DNA from: an uncultured Bacilli bacterium
GTDB lineage: Bacteria > Bacillota_I > Bacilli_A > RF39 > UBA660
Reading direction: 5' to 3'
Length of the DNA: 6,294 bases
NCBI GenBank assembly: GCA_944372275.1
Contig: CALVYO010000073.1
Location: forward strand, 1 to 6,294
This document shows, piece after piece, positions 1-5,196 of this stretch; position 1 is the first letter of the stretch, and the number at the start of each line of letters is the position of its first letter. Below the pieces are notes generated by a model. It was not told the origin of the DNA, searched no databases, and was given only the letters and a program-made list of their open reading frames with translations. The translations under genes and the position numbers were made by a program.

Positions 1-28
1 TATATTATAAAGTAAAATACACTAAAAA

Positions 29-46
29 GAAAGTCTTTAGACTTTC
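29..46. repeat. Perfect inverted repeat (7-bp stem, 4-nt loop) in leader region
   Basis: The arms GAAAGTC (29-35) and GACTTTC (40-46) are exact reverse complements around the loop TTTA. Three of the seven pairs are G-C, a lot for this AT-rich DNA. Five A's lie directly to the left (24-28), so read on the minus strand this is a stem followed by a T-run, the form of an intrinsic terminator. Read on the plus strand it has no T-tail. It could stop antisense transcription leaving the operon, pair with the next hairpin to end an upstream plus-strand gene outside the window, or act as a protein-binding palindrome. The repeat is certain; its role is not. Confidence 0.5.
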
Positions 47-47
47 G

Positions 48-75
48 AATGAAAAATTTATTTTTCATTTTTCTT
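48..75 (+). terminator. Candidate weak intrinsic terminator upstream of ptsH
   Basis: AATGAAAAAT (48-57) and ATTTTTCATT (60-69) form a perfect 10-bp stem with a 2-base spacer, followed by TTTCTT (70-75). Only one pair is G-C, so the stem is weak. A tight two-base loop would in practice open to four or more bases. The simplest reading is the 3' end of a plus-strand transcript from the left of the window. An alternative pairing of AAGAAA (27-32) with TTTCTT (70-75) would exclude the hairpin at 29-46, so an attenuator-like switch is conceivable but unsupported. Confidence 0.35.
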
Positions 76-95
76 GCTAAAATTTACAAAAAAAC

Positions 96-124
96 TTTTC
101 AAATTAGAAAAAAAATGATATTAT
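96..124 (+). promoter_or_regulatory. Candidate sigma-A type promoter for the ptsHI-EII operon
   Basis: TTTTCA (96-101) can serve as a -35 box. A 17-nt spacer leads to TATTAT (119-124), which is preceded by TG at 116-117, giving an extended -10 (TGnTATTAT against consensus TGnTATAAT). The expected start near 131 would leave a very short leader, with the GGGAGGG ribosome site (134-140) almost at the 5' end. In such AT-rich DNA chance matches are common, and another promoter upstream is possible. No clear catabolite (cre) or antitermination site was seen nearby. Confidence 0.4.
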
Positions 125-144
125 TAAGATAATGGGAGGGTAAT

Positions 145-396
145 ATGACGACAAAGAAAATTATTGTACGAAAAGAATCTGGTTTACACGCTCGACCAGG
201 TAGTGATTTAGTTAATCTTGCGATGACGTTTAAATCAGATATATATTTAATAAAAGGTGATAAAAAGGTAAACGCTAAAGAGGTATTAGAAATTTTATCT
301 GCTGATATTAATTTTAATGATGAAATAACGATTGAAGTTAATGGCGAAGATGAAAAAGAAGCTTTAAAAACATTGGAAGAATATATTACAAAATGA
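145..396 (+). CDS. ptsH: HPr phosphocarrier protein of the PTS, with Glu at position 46
   Basis: HPr is the small cytoplasmic carrier that takes phosphate from enzyme I and passes it to the IIA subunits. At 83 aa it is about family length (85-88). The active-site motif GLHARP is at residues 13-18, with phospho-acceptor His15 and the conserved Arg17 and Pro18. An ungapped alignment from memory to Bacillus subtilis HPr runs through VNxK (42-45) and places Glu at position 46. Gram-positive HPr normally has Ser46 there, the target of HPr kinase/phosphorylase. The neighbouring Gly49 is also Glu. The start follows a strong GGGAGGG site (134-140) by 4 nt. The TGA stop shares ATGA with the ptsI start, so the two are probably translationally coupled. 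The family call is very secure. Inference: this HPr serves its own operon and cannot take part in Ser46-based catabolite repression. Confidence 0.96.
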   Translation: MTTKKIIVRKESGLHARPGSDLVNLAMTFKSDIYLIKGDKKVNAKEVLEILSADINFNDEITIEVNGEDEKEALKTLEEYITK

Positions 397-2102
397 AATT
401 ATTAGGTATTAAAGTTGGTAATGGATTAGGATTAGGTAAAGCCTTAGTAATCGATACAAAATTACCAGAATTAAATAGTGGAACAACTGATTCTAAAAAG
501 GAAATAAAGAAAGTTTTTAAAGCAATCGATGAAGCAATTGTCGATTATGAAGAAATAATTAAAGTATTAAAAGATGATGATTTAAAATCATTAACTGAGT
601 TTAATAAAAATGTTTTAATATCACCAAGTATAAAATCAGAATTAGAAAAAACGATTACCGAACAACAATGTTATGGCGATGTAGCAATTGATATTTATTT
701 TGCAAATAAAATAAAACAATTAGAAAATTTAGATAATAATTATTTAAAGGAACGATCTAAAGATGTCAAAGATATAAGGCATAAGGTTTTAGCTAAATAT
801 TATGGCATTAAAGAATTTAATCCTAATTTATTAAAAGAAGATGTTATTTTAGTATCTAATGAAATGACGGCTAATGTTTTATTAACTGATAATTTAGATC
901 ATATCAAAGGTGTCGTATCTTTATTAGGTGGTAAAACAAGTCATATTGGTATTTTAACTACATCTTTAGGTATTCCTTCAGTATTTGGAATCGATGTTAA
1001 AAATATTTTAAATGATGAACTTATATTTATTGATGGTAATAAAGGATTTGTTAAAACTAATTTAAAAGATGAAGAAATAAAAAAAATAAAAGAAAAAATA
1101 AAAATTGAAATTGAATTAAATAAAGAATTAGATAATGTTAAAGATGCTAAAACATTAGATGGTTATGAATTTGAAGTAAGTGCTAATGCGGGAGATTTAA
1201 CGGAATTAGAAAAAATTAATTCAATTCCTTTAGATGGAATTGGTTTATTTAGAACAGAGTTTTTATATTTGAATAAAACAACGCCACCTACGGAAGATTA
1301 TTTATTTGAAGTATATAAAAGTTTTGTTACAAAATTAGGTGATAAACCGATGATAATAAGAACTCTTGATATTGGTGGGGATAAAAAGTGTCCTTATATC
1401 GATATTAAGGAAGAGGCTAATCCTTTTTTAGGATATCGGGCTATTAGATATTGTTTAGACCATAAAGAATTCTTTAAAACATCTTTAAAAGCAATATTAA
1501 GGGCTAGTGCATTCGGTAATATTTCTATTATGTATCCAATGATTTCTTCAAAGGAAGAAATAATTAAGGCTAATGAAATATTAGAAGAAGCAAAACAAGA
1601 TTTAATCAAAGAAAAAATTAAGTTTAAAAAAGATATAAAAGTTGGTATTATGATTGAAATACCGGCTACGGCGGTTATTGCTGATATGTTAATTAAAGAA
1701 GTAGATTTCTTTAGTATTGGAACTAATGATTTAGTTCAGTATACGACAGCAGTAGATCGAGGAAACACGCAAATAACAAGTTTATATAATTGGTTTAATC
1801 CTGGTGTCGTTAGATTACTTAAAAATACTATCGATGCTACTAAAGATTATGATAATAAATTTGTTGGTATGTGTGGTGAGATGGCCGCTGATCCATTAGG
1901 TATTATTTTATTAGTTGGTTTAGGATTAGACGAATTTAGTGTCAATATGAATATGGTTAAACGAACTAAAAAATATATTTCTTTATTAAATAAAGAAGAA
2001 ACAACTAAATTTGTAAATAGTTTATTAACACTTACGACAGCAAAAGAAATAGAAGATAAATTAAATAAGTATGCCAAAGAAAAATATGGAAAATTTTATT
2101 AG
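393..2102 (+). CDS. ptsI: PTS enzyme I (PEP-protein phosphotransferase), divergent phospho-His loop
   Basis: Enzyme I autophosphorylates with PEP and passes the phosphate to HPr in the cytoplasm. Its 569 aa match the usual 570-575. The N-terminal HPr-binding and swivelling domain carries GGKTSH (179-184), with His184 the phosphorylated residue. A linker follows, then the PEP-binding barrel: RTEFLY with Arg287, RTLDIGGDK with Arg323, NPFLGYRAIRY, MIEIPATA, the PEP-utilizer signature from Asp438 (DFFSIGTNDL...VDRGN) and MCGEMA with Cys494. These correspond to E. coli His189, Arg296, Arg332 and Cys502. Two regions are unusual. The N-terminus reads GNGLGLGKA where SPGxxxGKA is typical. Around His184, the usual GGR-TSH and MAR-S are GGK-TSH and LTT-S. 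The gene overlaps ptsH by 4 nt; its ribosome site inside ptsH (GGAAGA, 375-380) is far and weak, so coupling probably supplies ribosomes. Its stop overlaps the IIB ribosome site. It is intact. Confidence 0.97.
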   Translation: MKLLGIKVGNGLGLGKALVIDTKLPELNSGTTDSKKEIKKVFKAIDEAIVDYEEIIKVLKDDDLKSLTEFNKNVLISPSIKSELEKTITEQQCYGDVAIDIYFANKIKQLENLDNNYLKERSKDVKDIRHKVLAKYYGIKEFNPNLLKEDVILVSNEMTANVLLTDNLDHIKGVVSLLGGKTSHIGILTTSLGIPSVFGIDVKNILNDELIFIDGNKGFVKTNLKDEEIKKIKEKIKIEIELNKELDNVKDAKTLDGYEFEVSANAGDLTELEKINSIPLDGIGLFRTEFLYLNKTTPPTEDYLFEVYKSFVTKLGDKPMIIRTLDIGGDKKCPYIDIKEEANPFLGYRAIRYCLDHKEFFKTSLKAILRASAFGNISIMYPMISSKEEIIKANEILEEAKQDLIKEKIKFKKDIKVGIMIEIPATAVIADMLIKEVDFFSIGTNDLVQYTTAVDRGNTQITSLYNWFNPGVVRLLKNTIDATKDYDNKFVGMCGEMAADPLGIILLVGLGLDEFSVNMNMVKRTKKYISLLNKEETTKFVNSLLTLTTAKEIEDKLNKYAKEKYGKFY

Positions 2103-2110
2103 GAGGGAAT

Positions 2111-2581
2111 ATGGCAAAGAATAATATTTTATTAACGAGAATCGATAATCGATTGATTCACGGTCAAGTTGTATGTAACTGGGCAGGAACTGTTGGGGCT
2201 AATCTTATTGTCGTAGTTGATGATGAAACTGCTAATAGTGAGGCTGAAAAAAACATTATGAAATTAGCGGCTTCATCATTAGGATTCGATTCAAGATTTT
2301 TCACAGTTCAACATACTATCGATGTTATTGAAAAAGCTAGTGCTGAGCAAAAAATATTTTTAGTATGTAAAACACCAGAAACATTAAGAAAATTAATTGA
2401 AGGAGGTGTCGAGATAAAGAAGGTAAACATCGGTAATATGCATTTTTCTGAAGGAAAAAAGAAAGTATCCGATAAAGTTTACGCTAGTGACAAAGAAATG
2501 GATGATTTAAATTTCATTAAAAGCAAAGTTGATGAAATTTATATTCAGGATACACCTGATTTTAAAAGAGAAGAGTTTTAG
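2111..2581 (+). CDS. PTS mannose/sorbose-family IIB subunit, N-acetylgalactosamine-like
   Basis: This cytoplasmic subunit takes phosphate from IIA on a histidine and gives it to the sugar at IIC/IID. It is 156 aa, about family length (155-165). The signature RIDNRLIHGQV begins at Arg10, and His17 is the phosphorylation site. The middle and C-terminal parts (KIFLVCKTPE, GGVEIKKVNIGNMHF, and the DDLNFIKSKVDEIYIQDTP region) resemble, from memory, E. coli AgaV/AgaB of the GalNAc/galactosamine systems more than ManX or LevE. That is the main substrate clue here, but specificity rests mostly with IIC/IID, so it is only indicative. The ribosome site AGGAGGG (2101-2107) overlaps the ptsI stop, and the gene's own stop overlaps the IIC ribosome site in the same way. 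It lies on the CpG-rich side of a compositional change at the IIB/IIC junction. Confidence 0.93.
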   Translation: MAKNNILLTRIDNRLIHGQVVCNWAGTVGANLIVVVDDETANSEAEKNIMKLAASSLGFDSRFFTVQHTIDVIEKASAEQKIFLVCKTPETLRKLIEGGVEIKKVNIGNMHFSEGKKKVSDKVYASDKEMDDLNFIKSKVDEIYIQDTPDFKREEF

Positions 2582-2590
2582 GAGGATTTT

Positions 2591-3355
2591 ATGGAAATTA
2601 CTTTGATGATAGGTATTATTATTACCTTAATTGCAATGGTTGTTGCCATTGATAGTTCGTTAGAAGGATTTTTTATCTTTCGTCCAATTATAGTTTGTCC
2701 TTTAATTGGTTTAGCAGTAGGCGATTTAGAAACTGGATTACTTGCTGCAGGTATTGTTGAACTTGCATTTGCTGGTATTACAGCAGTAGGTGGAGTTGTT
2801 CCTCCAGATGCAGTTATGACAAGTATTATGACTGTTGTTTTAGCTAAAACTACAGGTCAACCAGTTGCTGCTGCATTTGCATTAGCAGTACCATTTGGTT
2901 TATTAGCTCAATTCTTAGGAAATATCAAATGTACTTTATTATCATTATTTAATAAAACAGCAGATAGATATGCCGAAGAATGTAATTTAAAAGGTATTAT
3001 GAGATTATGTTATTTTGGTATATTTTTAACTATAGCAATTTATGGTATCTTAACATTTGCTTCAGTTTATGTTGCCCAAGATGGTTTAGTAAAATTAGTT
3101 GAAATTATGCCAGAATGGTTAACGCACGGATTCTCTGTTGCTGGTGGATTATTACCTGCAATCGGATTTGCTATGTTATTAAGAGTTACATTAAAAGCAA
3201 AATATGTACCTTATTTATTAGGAGGATTCTTATTTGCTACATTTATAGATATGCCAAATATCTTACCAGTAGCAATTATGGGTTTAGCTTTTGCTTTATT
3301 AGAATATTATCGTGTTAATGCGGTAAGTAAAGGAGGAGAATCTGATGGCATCTAA
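2591..3355 (+). CDS. PTS mannose/sorbose-family IIC membrane subunit
   Basis: IIC is one of the two integral membrane subunits forming the sugar channel of mannose-type PTS. It has 254 aa (family about 250-270) and is strongly hydrophobic. A first membrane segment spans about residues 3-20. It is followed by the family-typical FRP (30-32), GLAVGDLETG (40-49), an ELxxxG segment with Glu57 and a GxVPPD turn near 68-73. More hydrophobic segments lie at about 77-110, 135-160, 180-200 and 205-240. AGGxLPAIGFAMLLR and the FIDMPN loop match AgaC/AgaW-type proteins from memory. The ribosome site AGGAGG (2580-2585) is 5 nt before the ATG. The last 11 nt overlap the start of IID, so its SDGI tail is read from the DNA that starts the next gene. 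It works with IIB, IID and IIA; the substrate is probably an amino sugar, inferred from neighbours. Confidence 0.93.
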   Translation: MEITLMIGIIITLIAMVVAIDSSLEGFFIFRPIIVCPLIGLAVGDLETGLLAAGIVELAFAGITAVGGVVPPDAVMTSIMTVVLAKTTGQPVAAAFALAVPFGLLAQFLGNIKCTLLSLFNKTADRYAEECNLKGIMRLCYFGIFLTIAIYGILTFASVYVAQDGLVKLVEIMPEWLTHGFSVAGGLLPAIGFAMLLRVTLKAKYVPYLLGGFLFATFIDMPNILPVAIMGLAFALLEYYRVNAVSKGGESDGI

Positions 3356-4145
3356 AAAATATAAAAAAGTAAGTAAAAAGGATATAACTGCTTTAGGTTA
3401 TAGATCCTTATTAAATCAAGCAATTTTTAATTATGAAAGAATGCAAAACATTGGATTCACTGCAACTTTAAATCCATGTATTAAAAAAATATATAAAGAT
3501 GATAAGAAAAAAATGGCTGAAGTTACTAAAGATAACTTAGAATTTATTAATACTCACAATGTATTAGTACCATTTTTGGAAGGATTAATGGTATCTTTAT
3601 ATGAAGGTGGTGAAGATCCAGAAACAGTTAAAAAGATTAAAATTTCATTATTCGGTCCATTAGCTGGTATCGGTGATGCAATATTCTGGTTTACAGTAAT
3701 GCCTATTATGTCAGGTATCTGTGCTTCATTAGCTAGTGAAGGTAATGTTTTAGGTCCAATTTTATATTTCTTAGTATTCTTAGTAGTATTCTTCTTAAGA
3801 TTCCCACTTGCACATATGGGTTATAATGCTGGTGTTGGGGCATTAGAGAAAATTCAAGCCAATACTGAAAAAGTTGGTAATGCTGCTTCAATTTTAGGTA
3901 TAACAATTTTAGGTGGATTAATAGCAAGTTATGTATCTATTACTTTATTACCAGAAATTGAAATTAGTGATGGTTCATTTATTAGTTTACAAACTGATTT
4001 TGTTGATAAGATTATACCTAACTTATTACCATTTGCATTTACATTCTTAATTTATTATTTACTTAAGAAGAAAGTTAATCCAACTATCTTAATACTTGCT
4101 ACATTAGTAGTATCAGTTTTATTAGCATTCTTAGGAATTTTATAA
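3345..4145 (+). CDS. PTS mannose/sorbose-family IID membrane subunit
   Basis: IID is the second membrane subunit of the transporter, specific to the mannose PTS family. It has 266 aa (family about 260-290). A basic N-terminus precedes YRSLLNQAIFNYERMQ (19-34), the typical SxxxQxxxNYERMQ-like opening. An amphipathic cytoplasmic stretch (about 45-95) leads to the family signature GPLAGIGDAIFW (104-115). Hydrophobic segments follow at about 112-130, 135-153, 180-200, 222-240 and 246-266. The ribosome site AGGAGG (3331-3336) is 8 nt before the ATG and lies within the IIC coding sequence, fixing the start despite the 11-nt overlap. The TAA stop shares one base with the IIA start (TAATG). CpG is nearly absent in this gene (about two in 800 nt), unlike ptsH, ptsI and IIB. 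It is intact. Confidence 0.94.
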   Translation: MASKKYKKVSKKDITALGYRSLLNQAIFNYERMQNIGFTATLNPCIKKIYKDDKKKMAEVTKDNLEFINTHNVLVPFLEGLMVSLYEGGEDPETVKKIKISLFGPLAGIGDAIFWFTVMPIMSGICASLASEGNVLGPILYFLVFLVVFFLRFPLAHMGYNAGVGALEKIQANTEKVGNAASILGITILGGLIASYVSITLLPEIEISDGSFISLQTDFVDKIIPNLLPFAFTFLIYYLLKKKVNPTILILATLVVSVLLAFLGIL

Positions 4146-4549
4146 TGAATTATATCGTTATAACAGGACACGGAAACTATGCAACTGGTATGAAAAGTGC
4201 TTTAGAACTTATTGCTGGACCAAAAGATAATGTTTTAGCTTTTGACTTTCCAAAAGAAGAAAGTGAAGAACAATTTAGTTTAAAATTTAAAGATTTAGAT
4301 AAAAAAAATAACTATCTATTTGCTTGTGATTTAATGGGTGGAACGCCTTATAAAGTAGCTTCAAGATTAGATTTAAATAAAGAAATTTTGATAGGCACTA
4401 ATTTAGGGGGATTATTAGATACAGTATTTAAAATAGATAAATTATCTTTAAATGAATTAGCCAGTAATTTAAAAGAAGCAAGTTTAAAAAGTTTGGTAAA
4501 TATTAAAGATTTAGAAATTAAAGAAAAGGAAGTAACTGATGGAATTTAA
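4145..4549 (+). CDS. PTS mannose-family IIA subunit
   Basis: This cytoplasmic subunit receives phosphate from HPr and passes it to IIB. It has 134 aa, as expected for a free-standing IIA of the mannose family (about 130-145). The N-terminal strand ends in TGHG with His9 as the phosphorylation site (E. coli His10). The second signature CDLMGGTP (61-68) carries Asp62, which corresponds to the active-site Asp67 of E. coli ManX. The start codon shares one base with the IID stop, and AGGA (4133-4136), 8 nt upstream inside IID, can serve as ribosome site. The last 11 nt overlap the HAD gene. As a separate IIA it resembles AgaF or LevD rather than the IIAB fusion ManX. It completes the relay. A regulatory role, such as phosphorylating a PRD regulator, cannot be judged because no such regulator is present. 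Confidence 0.93.
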   Translation: MNYIVITGHGNYATGMKSALELIAGPKDNVLAFDFPKEESEEQFSLKFKDLDKKNNYLFACDLMGGTPYKVASRLDLNKEILIGTNLGGLLDTVFKIDKLSLNELASNLKEASLKSLVNIKDLEIKEKEVTDGI

Positions 4550-5153
4550 AAATTATATTTTTGATGTTGATGGTACTTTATTAGACACTTATAGTGTTGC
4601 ATATCGGGCTAAAGAAAAAGTTTTAAAAGAATATAATATTCCTTATACTAAAGAGTTAATCGATTTAGGATTTGCTTCCACTTCTTTGAAATCTTTAGAA
4701 TTATGTGGCGTTGATGTTGCTTCTAATTTAGGTAAAGAAATAGTAAAAAAAGAAAATCAATATTATAATGATTTTTCTAAAGAAATTACTATTTTTCCTA
4801 AAATGTTAGATAAAATAAAACAACTACATCTTAATCATAATTTAGCTATAATAACATCTCGAACAAAAGAAGAAGTTATTAATGAACCTAAACTTCAACC
4901 ATTATTACCTTATTTTGATTATATTATAACAGCCAGTGATGTAGTTAATCCTAAACCTAATAAAGAATGTTTAGAAAAATTATTTAGTTTATCTAATTGG
5001 GAAAAACAAGATACAATATTTATTGGTGATAGCGTTAATGATAGTAAATGTGCTTATAGTTATGGAATTAAATTTGGTTTAGCTGGTTGGGGTGCAGTAA
5101 GTGAAGTTAAATGTGATTATTATTTAAAAAATATCGATGAAATAACAGGATAA
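4539..5153 (+). CDS. HAD-superfamily phosphatase, phosphoglycolate-phosphatase-like
   Basis: A soluble 204-aa haloacid-dehalogenase-fold hydrolase. Motif I is FDVDGT (8-13), with nucleophile Asp9 and acid/base Asp11, followed by LLDT as in Gph-type enzymes. Motif II is IITS, with Thr106. Motif III is the Lys in NPKPNKE (Lys139). Motif IV is IFIGDSVND, with Asp164 and Asp168. An alpha-helical cap lies between motifs I and II (about 16-82), the subclass I arrangement. All catalytic residues are present, so it should be active. The substrate cannot be read from sequence. Its place as last gene of a PTS operon, with an 11-nt overlap to IIA, suggests a phosphorylated sugar or by-product, perhaps to relieve sugar-phosphate stress. 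Ribosome site AAGGA (4526-4530) is 8 nt upstream. The final codons form the left arm of the operon terminator. Confidence 0.88.
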   Translation: MEFKNYIFDVDGTLLDTYSVAYRAKEKVLKEYNIPYTKELIDLGFASTSLKSLELCGVDVASNLGKEIVKKENQYYNDFSKEITIFPKMLDKIKQLHLNHNLAIITSRTKEEVINEPKLQPLLPYFDYIITASDVVNPKPNKECLEKLFSLSNWEKQDTIFIGDSVNDSKCAYSYGIKFGLAGWGAVSEVKCDYYLKNIDEITG

Positions 5154-5165
5154 CCTGTTATTTTT
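5140..5165 (+). terminator. Intrinsic terminator of the PTS operon, overlapping the HAD stop codon
   Basis: AAATAACAGG (5140-5149) and CCTGTTATTT (5154-5163) form a perfect 10-bp stem. The loop ATAA contains the HAD stop codon (TAA, 5151-5153), and the right arm runs into a T-stretch ending at 5165. The left arm consists of the last codons of the HAD gene, so the coding and terminator sequences constrain each other. On the minus strand there is no comparable T-run, so it works mainly for plus-strand transcripts. Confidence 0.8.
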
Positions 5166-5167
5166 GT

Positions 5168-5196
5168 ATAAAAAAAAGAAAAGATCAACTTTTCTT
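5168..5196 (-). terminator. Intrinsic terminator of the minus-strand SIS gene
   Basis: AAGAAAAG (5176-5183) and CTTTTCTT (5189-5196) are perfect reverse complements around a 5-nt loop. On the minus strand the stem is followed directly by a long T-run (the A-run beginning at 5170 on the plus strand). Only two pairs are G-C, so the stem is weak but the tail is good. It overlaps the SIS stop codon (5195-5197). With the preceding element it makes two oppositely directed terminators packed into about 57 nt between convergent genes. Confidence 0.6.

Noticed and set aside
1..144. Catabolite-responsive (cre) element near the ptsH promoter
   Set aside because: No stretch matches the core with its central CG and flanking half-sites well enough; the only CG here (46-47) is in an unrelated hairpin context.
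394..396. TGA read as tryptophan, fusing HPr onward
   Set aside because: Read-through would add only a few residues before a TAG, the ATGA overlap with ptsI is a standard arrangement, and tryptophans in the genes are encoded by TGG.
1394..1609. Minus-strand open frame of 71 codons inside ptsI
   Set aside because: It lies fully within the clearly coding enzyme I, shows no recognisable domain and has no ribosome site; it is a shadow of the AT-rich coding strand.
1847..2077. Minus-strand open frame of 76 codons at the ptsI 3' end
   Set aside because: Antisense to conserved enzyme I sequence, with no family resemblance.
3115..3318. Plus-strand frame of 67 codons inside IIC
   Set aside because: Out of frame within the conserved IIC protein; its composition (Cys, Ile, Tyr-rich) is typical of a frame-shifted reading.
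3733..3927. Minus-strand frame of 64 codons inside IID
   Set aside because: Antisense to conserved membrane segments of IID; no ribosome site or motif.
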